From: Sordariomycetes sp. S80-01Y
Taxonomy: Eukaryota > Ascomycota > Sordariomycetes
Direction of reading: 5' to 3'
Length of the DNA: 64,000 nt
Assembly: GCA_037042185.1 (NCBI GenBank)
Contig: JAXQJY010000025.1
Coordinates: forward strand, 248,001 to 312,000
Shown: positions 45,316 through 57,237 of the stretch, piece by piece
Layout: each line of letters starts with the position of its first letter
Position numbering within the stretch: the first letter of the stretch is position 1
Program-made: the position numbers and the translations under genes
Notes under the pieces: generated by a model
Database searches by the model: none
Told to the model about the DNA's origin: nothing
What the model saw: the letters and a program-made list of their open reading frames with translations, nothing else

Positions 45316-45716
45316 TGTGTGATCGGCTGGACGTCCTATCGGAATGATTAATTAAAATCGTCTTTCTCTGAGAAGACGCAACTCTTGTAACCCAATCTTT
45401 CGCGGCGATTACATTACGTCGACGGGGCTTCTGGATGCGGTGCGGCAATGCGGCCGTGTTTTCCGGAACATGATGTCCGTCGCGTCGTGCGGAGTCAGTT
45501 ATGCGGAGACGGTGATCCTACATCGTGATGAAGTTCGAGTCAAGGTAACTTTCAAGCCAGACTCAGTTGTTCCGGTTGAAGAAAGCCGAATATATTGGTA
45601 AAGCACGGCCCAAGATCTTCTGGAGGAAGTTCCTATCTAGCTGCTTTATCAAACTCTGGGAAGCATTCACGAGCGGCAGCTGTCTATTTACTTCTCTTGA
45701 TTGAAAAATTCTCAGA
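45316..45716. other. shared divergent promoter, cyclase-family and second barrel gene
   Basis: A 401-base gap between the opposite-strand start codons at 45315 and 45717. No gene is seen. It could control both as a pair. Confidence 0.5.
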
Positions 45717-46379
45717 ATGGCGATTGCAGGAGTTTTGATGCGTCTGGCCCAGCCAGGACCAAATGGGCCTCCTCCTAGAGACGCTGTTGTCCCCCAAGCC
45801 CCCTGTCCAGGCATTGAAGCTATCTACCATGCTGAAGCAGACGACGAGAAAACGCCAATCCTCAACACAGTCTACTTTCTTAGCGATATCACCCCTCTTA
45901 TGGAGTCTTCTAAGTTTTATGACGAAGATATCGCTGTCAACAACTCAAGTCTACTGTCCATTTCGTGGATAGTCTGCGCTTATATCAACGGCCGCGACAA
46001 GACCTCCACCACAGACGGATTGGCCCAGAATCACGTCCTCCCAGCCCCACCTTCAAAACAGTCAATCCTTGTTGTGAATGGCTCGACGCCTCGGCCGGAC
46101 AAAGAGCAGGATTACCATAATTGGTATGACCAAGAGCATGGGAACAAACTCACTCTAGTCCCAGGATGGAACTCGGCAAGAAGGTATAGCCTGCAAAAGG
46201 TCTATGGCGAGACTGAGACTGCGAGCTTCTACGGATTCAACTACTACGATGCTGAGAATGGTTTGGGCGGACCGGAGTGGAAGGCTGGTGTTACGGAATG
46301 GACCATGAGGATCCGTAGCAATGCCGCCAAACCGAACATCCGACGCGTTTGGAGGATTGAGGAGACAAAGAGTATCTAA
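45717..46379 (+). CDS. dimeric alpha/beta-barrel protein, EthD-like
   Basis: Single-exon 220-residue protein. The C-terminal half shows the EthD/ABM-like pattern with YHNWYDQEHGNKLTLVPGW followed by ARRYSLQKVYGE and FYGFNYYDAENG. The N-terminal half (PCPGIEAIYHAEADDEK, YFLSDITPLMESSKFYDEDI) looks like a second, more diverged barrel unit. EthD-type proteins act as accessory or cofactor-free enzymes in fungal aromatic polyketide modification and in ether degradation. No signal peptide or membrane segment is seen. It is convergent with the Zn2Cys6 gene, with 74 bases between stops. Confidence 0.75.
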   Translation: MAIAGVLMRLAQPGPNGPPPRDAVVPQAPCPGIEAIYHAEADDEKTPILNTVYFLSDITPLMESSKFYDEDIAVNNSSLLSISWIVCAYINGRDKTSTTDGLAQNHVLPAPPSKQSILVVNGSTPRPDKEQDYHNWYDQEHGNKLTLVPGWNSARRYSLQKVYGETETASFYGFNYYDAENGLGGPEWKAGVTEWTMRIRSNAAKPNIRRVWRIEETKSI

Positions 46380-46453
46380 ACATTCAGTTCTTCATGACAA
46401 AATGAGAAATGGTCTGAGCATTAAGTCGTAGGCTTGGGCCGCTCGTGTAGAAA

Positions 46454-49052
46454 CTAAAACGTCTGATCTGGTGCAAATAAACCATACAAGGAGTTCTGCG
46501 ACATGTTCCATTCTTGATCGTTCATAAACATGAAATCAAGTGTGCCAGGTGTTGGTAGATCTGAGCCCAGTTCCATGCCATCGGAACCAGCGATCGAGGG
46601 CTGCATCTGAGCATAACTTGCCATCCATCCTTGCTGGCTCAAAGACGGTGCTGCGGGCGCAGCATCTTCTCCCATCAAGGGTAGCTGTGGGAAGAAGCTC
46701 TGGTCAAGACTCAGGAGCTCGGGTTGCTGGGCATTCTTTGAGCTTTGCTCCTTGACGCTCAGCTGGAACTCATGGAGCATGTCTCGCAAGATCGATAGTG
46801 GCTTCTGCAGTCCAGAGTTGCACCCACGTTGAAGCTCACCGAGACATGTCCAAAAGAATGAGATGATATCGGTAAAGTTGCCTCGCTCGTGCCGCTCTTG
46901 AGGCAGTATAATTGCAACAGCCGAGTAGATGGCGTAAGACAGGAGGAAAGGGGCTCTGCGGAGGGTGAAAGTGTCCCGGTATGCTTGGACATATTTCTTG
47001 ATCATCAGGGCACTAGCGATGCACTTCTCCTCACACGTCCTCTTCGCTGCCAAGTCTGAATGGCGGCGCAAGTGGCCTTCCTCCATAAAGGCGCGATACA
47101 GGAGAATCTTCAAGACATGGAAGGTGGTGCTGTTGATCAAATCAGCACATATCCTCGAACGCATCAGTCTAAGATACTTACTGCGGGCTGATCAGATGGG
47201 GAGGCGGAATGTTGTTCCCTTCCGGATCGAACTTCAAATGTTCTGGCAGAGAACGTGTCCACCTCTCCAGCCGTGCCTCTATAGTTTCCTTTCTCTCGAG
47301 GACTTGCCTCGTGGTGCACTGCATTATCGAGATGCCGTACATATCTACAACTGATACTCCGATCTGCATCAATCTCACCAGCTCCACGAAACACGAGATA
47401 TTGTAAGAAGGCTGAGGCGTATAAGATGCCCACTGGGATTGGATATCTCCCGCATCTACCCTCGGCTTTGGGTCAGCGTACGGTAGCCAGTCCTCCAACT
47501 CCTCGAAACTATCGAGAAGCCGGAGGGGAACCCGTGCTTCCGCCGACGCAAAGACACAGGAGCGTCCAAAGTATAGAGACTGGGTGACATCTGTGATGTA
47601 AGCTCCCCAGTAAAGTCGCTTGCGCATCTCGTGTTCCATGTCTTGGTGCAGCGTCTGGCCGTTGCTGTGGTCGTTCGCGTTACGATAGTCGAGATCCAAC
47701 ATCATGTGACAACCCAGGTCGATGATCATGCGGTATGCCATACCAGAGAGCGTCCAAGCAGCGCTGACCTTTCCTTGGGCTACCAGTGACATGCTGGTCA
47801 AGAGGAGACCCGCAGCAGTGGGAACGCTCGGCCTATCGATCTCGTCTACCATGAGCTGGCGAACACGATTGTAGTACCGAGCGCCAACGCTTTGAGAATC
47901 TCCATCCGGTTGCATCATTTCTGCTCGGTCGCTGTACAGAGAGCTGTTGTAGTAAATGGCATTGAGCAGAAGCTTGTTCACCCATGGGCCACCATTGGCA
48001 AGGCTATCCATAATGGCTGGTCGATAAGTGATGAGATATCCGCAGTGTCCTCGATTGAAGTGCACGTCCATAAGATGCTTAGCAAGCTCTGGTTCGCAGC
48101 CATCAAGGTCTATTGAGCCCTGGGGCTGTCGAAAAATGCGACTTTCGCGTTGTTTCTGAAGGGCAGCGTTGCTGATAAGCACTGCTCTCGAGGCAGCAAC
48201 AGCCGCTTCCCCTTTCCGTATGACTTTAGATATGTTCTCCTTGTGTATCGATCGCCTAGTGGGATTGATGATGCCTGCAAGACCGTGAACAGAAGATACC
48301 CGGCCTTGCTCATGAAAGACACCGGCAACACGAGCCTCACACGGCGAAAGACCGTTGCTACTTGGGCTGTCCACGGGCTCTCCAGTGTTCAGACCAGGGG
48401 TTCTACCAGCACTAACAGACTCTGGTTTTTGGAAACTCGGCGATGCACTGGTATCGTATTGACTCTGGTTGGGACGGTTGTCACTTGCGTAGGTGCCGTT
48501 GCTTGCCGTTGGCCATGCCTCGAGTGGTTGGGGTAGGCTATCGAATTGCGAGTGACCAAGATTCGCAGCGGCAGGAACAAAGGATCCTGCAGGCGAATTA
48601 GACATCTGTGAGCTCTCTTGATGAGTCGTCGTTGATGCCGTAGGCGTCGGGAAAGGAGCCGAAGCGGCAGATTCGGGAGTTGGAGCCATTGCCGTCGTAT
48701 CCTGTGCCGGCTCGTCTTGGAATTGGGAATTGTCCTCAGCAAGGGCGCGTTTCATCTGCAAAACAGCCTCGTTGCCCGACACTGGATTTCCAGAAGCACT
48801 CATGTGTTCTAGCAACGCTGATACCGTCGCTTCCAGGTTTTGCAGCCGAGCGCGAGACGGTCGTGGCTCGCGCCTTGCGTCCCGCGGATAGACACATTCG
48901 TGCCCAGAAGAGACGCACTCATCGCATCGAGGCCGCGTTCCAGGGCATTTGACCTTCTTTTGTCGACAGGGTGTGCAAGTCTTGCAAGTGCCAGGCTCGT
49001 TCTGCTTCCCGGCCTTTGCCTGGGTGTTCTTTTTAGAGACTCGTGTTGGCAT
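46454..49052 (-). CDS. Zn2Cys6 transcription factor, likely cluster regulator
   Basis: Two exons, 47182-49052 and 46454-47129 (GTAAGT..CAACAG), encode 848 residues; the join gives LISPHTTFHVLKILLYRAF, the usual HTTxxLLxRxF motif. One binuclear zinc cluster, CTPCRQKKVKC..CDECVSSGHEC, lies at about residues 23-55, followed by a short leucine-containing linker (LQNLEATVSALLEHM). A long Ser/Thr/Pro/Gln-rich stretch leads to the fungal-specific middle homology domain at about 360-700 (MRKRLYWGAYITDVTQSLYFGR). The C-terminal region is acidic and Gln/Met-rich. An earlier in-frame ATG at 49202 would add 50 unlikely residues. It lies between the barrel gene and the divergent Baeyer-Villiger gene, so it is the natural candidate to control the group. 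Confidence 0.9.
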
Positions 49053-49641
49053 TGTTTCCGAATGGCGCCGTGACCGGGATGAACATTGACCGTCAGTAGC
49101 TATGGCGCAAGTGAGCAGCGCACAACTCTTTCGCGAGAGACGGTTCCTCAATCTTGCAGGAGTCTGAGAGAGCTCTAGATCAGCCCCCCAAATTCCCGCC
49201 ATCTATCGCGCCCTCGCGGCTCAAATGTTGCGAGTCACATGGGAGCAGGGCCAGATGCAGGGACCCGCAAGGACTCCGCACCATTGGGGCGAGTATGGGG
49301 TAAGCTATTCCGCTCTGACAATAGCGCCGGACTTCGATGTCCGGTTGGGGCTCCCCTTCTCGCAAACATCGAGTTTTTGGTCACCTCAGCGAGGTCGTAT
49401 CGTGCGTTAACAAAGCTTACCAAGCGGACAAACAAGTCCTCCCAGCTCTTCTCTATCGTTCGTGTACTCCACGATGTCTCCATATGGGGCAAATGATCCT
49501 TGTAGCTGTGCAGAAGCACGGCCGATCCTCGCTCCCTGCATGGCCTTGGTTGATTGTATATGACCCCAACACGGCCAAGCCATCTTTGGGATCCTGTATC
49601 CTTTACCTCCCCAAGTCTTTCAGATCCCAAGAATCGTCACA
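49053..49641. other. shared divergent promoter, regulator and Baeyer-Villiger gene
   Basis: A 589-base gap between the regulator and the monooxygenase on opposite strands. Open frames here read into UTR-like sequence. It is a likely place for binding sites (CGG-type half sites) of the regulator, but I could not identify a clear inverted pair. Confidence 0.45.
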
Positions 49642-51601
49642 ATGGCTCCCTCAGCAATCTCAGTCGACCAGACGCCCGAGCCTGTTGCGCTCAAGGCTGC
49701 CAAGGAGCTCAACGGCGGTCAAGTTACCACACAGCTACTGCCGCAAGAGGAAGAACTTCTCAACAAGGCGGCACCCGCCCTAGACCCGTCTTATCAAATT
49801 GTTGAGCAGCCTATCGGGACTCGACGACCTATCAGAGTAGCATGTATGGGTGCGGGCTACTCGGGCCTGATGATGGCTATTACATTTAGCCAGAAGATGC
49901 AGGGAAAGAACGCCGAGTTGGTTGTTTACGAGCGTAATGAAGATCTTGGTGGCACATGGCTCGAGAATAGGTATGAAGCCAGCCGGTCGGGCCTAAGATC
50001 CCAAATAACTGACGGTCTCAGGTATCCTGGTTGCAAGTGCGATATTCCAGCACACAACTACGCTTACAGTTTCGCTCCCAAGCCGGACTGGCCGAACTAC
50101 TACGCAACTGCAGAGCAAATTCACGACTACATGCATGGCGTCTCAGATCAATACGACTGCAACAGATTCATCAAGTACCGCCATTCTGTGAAATCGGCCG
50201 TGTGGAACGAGCAGAAGGGCAAGTGGGAGATGAAAATTCAGAACGGCGACGGCGCCATTATCGATGATGAGGTCGACGTCTTCATCAACGCTGGCGGCGT
50301 ACTAAAGTAAGATACCCTGAACTGTGCTGACCTATCGTGGCTAACGCTTCTACCTCAGCAACTGGAAATGGCCTAGCATCCAAGGTCTCCACGATTTTAA
50401 GGGCAAGCTTGTCCATTCAGCGCGGTGGGACCAAGAATATGACTTCGAAAACAAGCGGGTAGCCGTCATCGGAATTGGCTCGTCCGGCATCCAAATCGTG
50501 CCCAAGCTGGCAAAGGTTTGCAATTCCATGGACGTCTTCATCCGCACACAGACCTGGATCTCGCCGGCGCCAGGTATCAACGAGCCCACAGCCAATGATC
50601 CAGAGATGGACCCAGATTACAACTTCACCGAGGCTTCTCTAGAGATCTTCAAAGACCCCAAGGTCTTGAGGGACTACCGCGTGGCCATCATGGATCGTCG
50701 CATCGAGAACTTCCACCGAGCTCTCGCCGACAGCGAGATTCAGAAGAAGGCGCAAGAGCTATTCCGCAAGAGCATGACAGACCGTTTAGGAGACAGCGAG
50801 AAGGGGCGCAAGGCGGCCGAGTACCTCCTCCCTGACTTCCCAGTTGGATGCCGTAGGCAAACGCCTGGACCTGGCTTCCTGGAGGCTCTGATTCAAGAGA
50901 ATGTCGAAATGAGATGGGATGACATTGATCGCATCACTGAGAAGGGCATATTGACCAAAGACGGCCAAGAGAAAGAATACGACGTCATTGTCTGTGCCAC
51001 TGGCTTCGATACATCCTTCAAGCCGTCGTTCCCTGTCATTGGTAGGAACGGAGTCAACCTTGCGGAGAAGTGGACGGCGGAGCAGCCCAAAGCCTACTTC
51101 GGGTTCCTTGTGCCCGACATGCCCAACTACTTCACTTTCATCGGCCCCAACAGCCCTATCAGCAACGGGTCTCTTGTATTGGGCATCCAGGCAACTTCGG
51201 TGTATGTTTACAAGTGGCTTGAGAAGCTGCAGACGGAGGGCATCAAGAGCTTCGAGGTTCGCCACGATGTCAACGAGGAATACAATCAGCACATTCACAA
51301 GTACCTCGAGCGTACGGTGTGGACACGAGGCTGCCGCAGCTGGTACAAACGTGGCACCATCGATGGTCCGGTTGTTGCCATTTACGGAGGTACTTCTTTC
51401 CACTTTATGGAAGCAATAAAGAACCCCAGATGGGAGGACTTCAACATCGGGCGAGATGAGGCTTCGAAACACAATAGATTTGCTTACTTAGGCAACGGGT
51501 TCTCCTCGAGAGAGGCAAAGGGCGGAAGCGTGGGAGCTACCCAGACACTGGATTTGGACGAGTACTGGAACCTTTTCAATTTGCCCGAGATCCATAGTTA
51601 G
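49642..51601 (+). CDS. Baeyer-Villiger-type flavin monooxygenase
   Basis: Three exons, 49642-49970, 50022-50306 and 50359-51601, encode 618 residues. The joins give ENRYPGCKCD and GVLNNWKWPSIQG. All BVMO marks are present: the FAD Rossmann motif GAGYSG (70-75), the second fingerprint GGTWLENRYPGCKCD (about 103-117), the type I fingerprint FxGxxxHxxxW at 218-228 (FKGKLVHSARW) and the NADPH motif GIGSSG (243-248). The family inserts oxygen next to a ketone to form an ester or lactone, using NADPH and O2. The predicted lactone product suits hydrolase- or lactonase-type neighbours (propeller, MBL-fold). No signal peptide, so probably cytosolic. It is divergent from the regulator. Confidence 0.93.
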
Positions 51602-52843
51602 ATAGAAGGGTCTTGATGGCTTAACACGTGTATTTTCTTCCACCTTTCTAAGCGAGCAAGATGCGCCGCGACTCGCAGTCAAGACATTCACAGATGATGC
51701 GCCTCACCTCGGGCCAACAGTGACAAACCTGTCGTTATCTGAAGGCGTTTTCTCTAAGTTGAATCTCTCAAAACCTTTGACATTCTTATATCAATATACA
51801 GACTTAGCGTGTCAAGATCTTGCTGACTCGCTATCGCCACCGCTTTCCACCAAAGCCTTGAGCCCCAAAGCGAGACGACATACTGCACCTGGATAATATT
51901 AACAAGATTTGCGAGTGCTGTATGCCAAATGCTCTATGTTAAAGTTAGTCAGCATCTATAGCTATTTAGATCGTTGATCTCCTCGACTGCTTTGCAATTA
52001 CTCTGCCGTCACCGTTTATCCATTTCTCCGCATGAAGATGCCCATGTGTTAATATGTGAGTCCAGTTTCGGGCTGCTGCGGCATTGAATGTCTTCTGATA
52101 GCCATGCACTCATATTATCAGACTGCGCCCCACGGGGCCATTTCATTACTTTTTGGACCTTAACTGTATAGTGCATGGTACTGAGGGCTTTGCCGCCTGC
52201 GCGGAAGTAGGGATAACGATACTACGCTACTACTCAGACACCTTCGTCAACCCAGCACTTCCTGACGCACGCCGCGGCAGTCTCACTTTGGACAAAGCCT
52301 CCTCTAGTCAGCCCAAAAGCAAACATAGAAACAAAGACCCATAAGGCACTTGAGAAATCGATAACAGCCTGTCAAAATGGGCTCGTTGCTTGCAGACGTG
52401 AAGCTTCCACTGCCGGACTCCAAAGTTCACACCGACAAGGCCAGTATCCTGTGGGTTACCTGCGCAAGAACACGCCTTCTGGCCCACAACGAGATCAGTG
52501 ACAAGCTCTTTAGTTTTGTATGGCGCTTTGAAGGGGTCTTATGCAAAGGGACACGATGGCAACAGTATACTTGTTTTCAGGTCGGGGAGGAGGCGCGCTC
52601 GCGCCCAGAAATACTATTGGAACAAATATACTAAACCGGTGCGGGCGGTTCTCCAGCGGGATGGAAAGTTTCCAAATCGAAATGAATGCAACTACCCATT
52701 CAGACCTAGAGCATGTGTGAACGAGCGCCCGGTAATCTCAATGCGAGTTGTCGTGATTCCGTCCGCGGCTCACGACAAGCGCTTGCGTACTGTTGCCTAG
52801 TTCCCAGGTACCGCGTCCATGACCGTAGGCTTTCCTTTTACTC
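51602..52843. other. convergent intergenic region, AT-rich, possible gene relic
   Basis: A 1.2-kb gap between the Baeyer-Villiger gene and the ABC transporter. It is richer in A and T than its flanks. The only item of note is the short frame at 52377-52634. Confidence 0.5.
52377..52634 (+). pseudogene. short open frame or gene relic
   Basis: An 85-codon frame with a strong start context (TCAAAATGG). The first 26 residues (MGSLLADVKLPLPDSK onward) look like ordinary coding sequence, while the rest does not. I do not recognise a family. It could be a truncated gene, a small unknown protein or chance. Confidence 0.2.
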
Positions 52844-55800
52844 CTAGCCAATTCGTGTCTCGCTCATTAGCATCGCTTCCTCACTGTTGGTGAATTCCCG
52901 GCGTCCAATACCAGAACGGTCGCACATGCCCCTGAAGACACCCCCCTTCTCCCACAGTGCAAGGGGTTCACCCATCTCCACGAGCCTTCCGGCATCCATG
53001 ACGCAGATCTTATCATATGCCATGATTGTTCTCAGCCGGTGGGCTATACACAGAAGGGTTTTGCCCTTGAAACCGCGCACCATGGTCTCCTGGATTCTCG
53101 CATCCGTCTCAAAGTCGACAGACGAGGTCGCCTCATCGCAAACGATGATCTGAGAGCCTCTGACGAGCGCCCTGGCAAGTGCTATTAGTTGTCTCTGACC
53201 AAGGGAGAAGTTGGCACCACCCTCCTCGACGGGTCCATCAAGTTGGATGTGGTGGCCCTTGGGAACATGGTCCCCGCTCAGGTCTTTATCTTCGTATTGA
53301 TCAGATAGACCAGCCTGGCGTAGGGCGGACCAAAGCTTGAGATCATCATGTTGATCGAAAGGGTCCAGGTTGCTGCGGATGGTCCCATGAAAGAGAATCG
53401 GCTCTTGAGTTATTATGGCAAGACGCGACCGGAGGTCATGAAGACCTATCGTTGCGATATTGACGCCATCGATCGTAATGGTGCCACTGCTGAGCTCAAT
53501 CATCCGAAAGAGCGTTGATGCAATCGAAGTTTTGCCCGCTCCAGTACGCCCGACGATCCCCACACGTTCACCAGGCTTGATGTGCAAATTCAAGTCGTGG
53601 AGGATCAAGGGCAGGTCTTTCCGGTACCGCATTTGCACGCCGTCAAAGACAATCTCGCCCCTGTCGGGCCAAGCGGAGGGCACACTGACAGTGTGAAGAG
53701 GGGCCTCTTGTTCAATCTTCTCCGCATAGTAGTGGAGGCGCTCTGTCGAGTTCATGTTGTTCTCCATGTCGGCGAAATGGCGTACTGAATATTGAAAGTA
53801 TTGAGCGACGGAGAGGATGGACGAGAGAACCAGACCGCTGATGCTCGGATTGACCGAGAGTCGCGATGTCACGATAAGAATCCCCACGGTGAGGACAATC
53901 AGGTTTCCAATGAGGTCCAGGCGGACGGAAAGCCAGCACTGGTTAGCAAAGGTCAAGAAATACGCGCCGTCCATGTCGTCCACGGCCTTGTTCAGAGAGG
54001 CGGCAAATTTTTGCTCTAGTCTATAGGCTCGAATAGTCGGAATCCCAGAGACTGCTTCCCCGAATCGGGAAAAGACGTGGCTCCGTAGCAGAGCCTCGTG
54101 TTTCTTCAGCTCCCTGGCTGAGTATCGATAATACCGAGCCGAGAAGATAAAAGCGATGGCAAGCACCGCGAGGGCGACAGCAAAGTACGGAAAATACACC
54201 AATACTAGGATGAAAACGGCGACAATCTGCCCGCCGAAAATCAGGAAGCTGCGAATAGTGTCAGGGAGGTTGTTGTCCATCACATCGACGTCTCTCGAGA
54301 ATCGATTCGTGATGCGACCCAGGGGCGTCGTGTCGAAAAAGGACATTGGAGCGCGGAGCACCCGTGTCACCGCTACTTGCAACATGGTTCGGGATGCGCT
54401 GCTGCAAGCGCTGGTAAGGTGTACATAGAACACCAGGGAAGAGAAGATTTGAGCAAACCCGAGGGCTACGTAGACACCGATCTAAAGACACGAGTCAGTG
54501 CGCTGATACTCTGAGATGAGATAAATGCATGCGAGACGACGATTGATGAACGACTGCCACGTACGTATGTCCCGATCTTGAAACCAAATTGATTCGCCGT
54601 CCACCACGACAACCACAGGCTCGTAGTAACTACGGATCCATGAGCGGCGATGAGTAGGATGAGCATCAGCGGTAGGTTGAGGACGGTCCCGGACAAGCGC
54701 ACGTAAGCGGCGTACACGGGCCAGCCTGAGTTCTGGACAAGACGCTCTTCGGCCTGCATGAGCAGCGCGGCCGACTCCTGTGGGCCGTTCTGCGCTGCCT
54801 CTTGCTTGGTTGTGTCCTCCTTGAACTTGTTCTCGTCTTTGTCTTGTTCGCGTTCTTCGTGATCGTCTTCATGCGCGACGGTCGCCATGATCCGTTGAAA
54901 GGAAGGATTGTTCGCCATGAGTTGATCGAAGGTGCCATCGGCGACGATCCGGCCTTCTGACATATACACGATCCTGTCACAACGGTGAAGCACGTGAAGC
55001 TGGTGCGTTGCGAGAATGCGACACTTGTTCTTCAGTAGTCCGCAGATTGCATTGTTCATGATATGTCGACCCACGTGAGCATCCACCGCAGACAACGGGT
55101 CGTCCATGAGAATTAGATCAGCATCGGAATAGATCGCCCGGGCAATGTCGAGTCGTTGCTTTTGACCGCCCGAGATCGTAATGCCTCGTTCACCGACCTC
55201 GGTCAAATCGCCGCTCGGAAACATGTCCAGATCAGGCCGGAGCGCGCAAGCGTCGAGGACGTCGTTATACCAGCAGCTGGAGCTGACTTGCTCCTCGGAC
55301 CCGCAAGACGCCGTGGTGTCTCTTCTCCCAAAGATAATATTCTCCCTGATAGACGTATTTTGAATCCACGCAGATTGCGGGCAGAACGCCCGAGTTGCCC
55401 CAAGCGTGATGGTTCCCCCTGTCTTTCTCATCTCCCCAGCTACAGCTGCAAGCAGAGAGCTTTTGCCGGATCCTACGGCACCAATGATAGCGATAAGCTC
55501 ATGACGACCTACTTTGAGGTCGAGATCCTTGAGGGTAAAGATGTGCTCTTCATCCTTGCACCTATTAGCCTCGTCATTCTGTGCCGCATCTACTTTTTCT
55601 CTGTTATCCTTAGAGTGAGTTTTCCGCCTTGCCGCTTTTCTGTCCCCTTGTTGATCCTTCGTAGCAGCCACCTCGCTCGTCATCGAGTCATCAACGTCAC
55701 TACTTTCCCTGACAGCGTTCCGCTCCCAGGAAAAGCTTGCGTCTTTCATTACGACGGCATTGTCATTCTCAAAGTCCCAGTCTACCGGGTCTCGGGCCTC

Positions 55801-57237
55801 TTCGGCAAGTAAGAACTCTTGGACGCGCATTACTGATTGCGCCGCATCGGTAACATGTCCGAGGATCAGAGGGAGCTGATTCAAGGGCAGACTCAACGCG
55901 CCGAATAGTGATAGGGACGAGAAGACGTGGCTCGACCGGAGCTCGTGGCCAGAAAGCGCATAAGTTACAAAGGACAGCATGGTCGCAAAAGGTGACATGG
56001 ACGTGCCGACTGCGGTAATGACGTGACGGATAGCAAGCACCGCCCGCAGATGGCTGATTTCGTGGTTTCGAATGCTGGCCAAACGATCCAGGAAAGCTGT
56101 CTCCCAGCCGAAGTACTTGATGAACCGCACACCTTGCAGCATCTCGTGTGTAAATGAAACCCTCTGGTCGGTGATTGAGTTGATCTTAGTGCGCCGAGCA
56201 ATCATTGCTTTGGTTGCCTTTGCAAGTAGCGGAGCGACTAGGATAAGTAACGCAAAACCTGGTAGGGCACTATAGGTGATGTTCACCAGCAGCAGTGATA
56301 ATGCCAAAAGGATGGAGACTGGCGATGTCCAGAGAATATGGATCATGATGGAGCCCTGGTTGATACGGCTCGTGTCCATCGACATCAAGTTCACGATTCT
56401 CCCATTGGACCAGCCTGGTCGGATCGTGGTGGCAGTCCCTATCTTTGCAATGGCATCCCGCATCCATTCCTTCTCTTCTTCAGTTCCAGGCTTCACGCCA
56501 GGCGGGGGACTCTCGATGGATATGCCTCCTGCTCTTGCTCGGCCTGAAAGCTTGGTGGCTTTGTCGAAGATGAGTGCGATGAGGACTGCGCGCGCTTGAC
56601 CGCCTACAATCATACCGCGATAAAGGAAATGATTGAAGCAAGTTGTCTGTAAAACCTGCAGAAGAGTGATGCCGATAACCCATCCTATCCCCCGAGAGAT
56701 CGGCGGAGCCTCGGGTCCACCACGAGAAGCCATGTACGCATCGGACGCGAATTGAATGAGAAATCGCAGCGCGAAGGGCGAGAGTACTTGCAGGAGCGAA
56801 GCGACAAAGGAACAGATGCCACCGAGCAGGAATTCTTTTCGAAATGTATCATAGAGTGCGTGCCTCAAGGGCGACTTGTCGCCGCTGTCTCGTCTTCCCT
56901 CAAACGAAGCCAACAGTTTTGCTTGCATCACAAAGACACTTCTGTGAGCATTGACGTCCCAGATGTCGTTCAGTTCGAGTGACCTCTGATACCCGAGTTG
57001 CATCAAAGGGGCCATCCATTGAAATGTAAGCAGGCTGAAGAATCCGGCCTTGTACTCCGGACTGGGTTGTCTCTCTGTTGGTACCGGTATTGGTCCTTTG
57101 CTCCTCGCTCTGAAGGGACCTCTAAGTCTACTCCGCCATTTACTTTGTTCTTCCTTACGGCCAGTTGCACTGTTGGCCTCGTCCGTAACAGGGACCGCTG
57201 CGCAATCCCGAGATGGGCTGCTTCGCATCCACTGCAT
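52844..57237 (-). CDS. ABCC-type (YOR1-like) ABC transporter
   Basis: Two exons, 54565-57237 and 52844-54481 (GTACGT..TTTAG; join KIGTYIGVYVALG), encode 1436 residues, close to yeast Yor1. Order: TMD1 (about 130-470), NBD1, TMD2 (about 845-1130), NBD2. There is no N-terminal TMD0. NBD1 has Walker A GAVGSGKSS near residue 586, the signature ISGGQKQR and Walker B LILMDDPLSAVD, where Asp replaces the catalytic Glu. NBD2 has GRTGAGKTS near 1202, FSLGQRQ and IIVCDEATSSVD with Glu kept. One site is thus degenerate, as in MRP proteins. A charged insert lies just before NBD1. The start at 57237 is the first ATG after an in-frame stop; an upstream exon cannot be excluded. It probably exports organic anions or conjugates. 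Confidence 0.92.

Noticed and set aside
49053-49202. 50-residue extension of the cluster regulator
   Set aside because: An ATG exists at 49202, but the added residues are Arg/Ser-rich leader-like sequence, and the zinc cluster normally lies close to the N-terminus.
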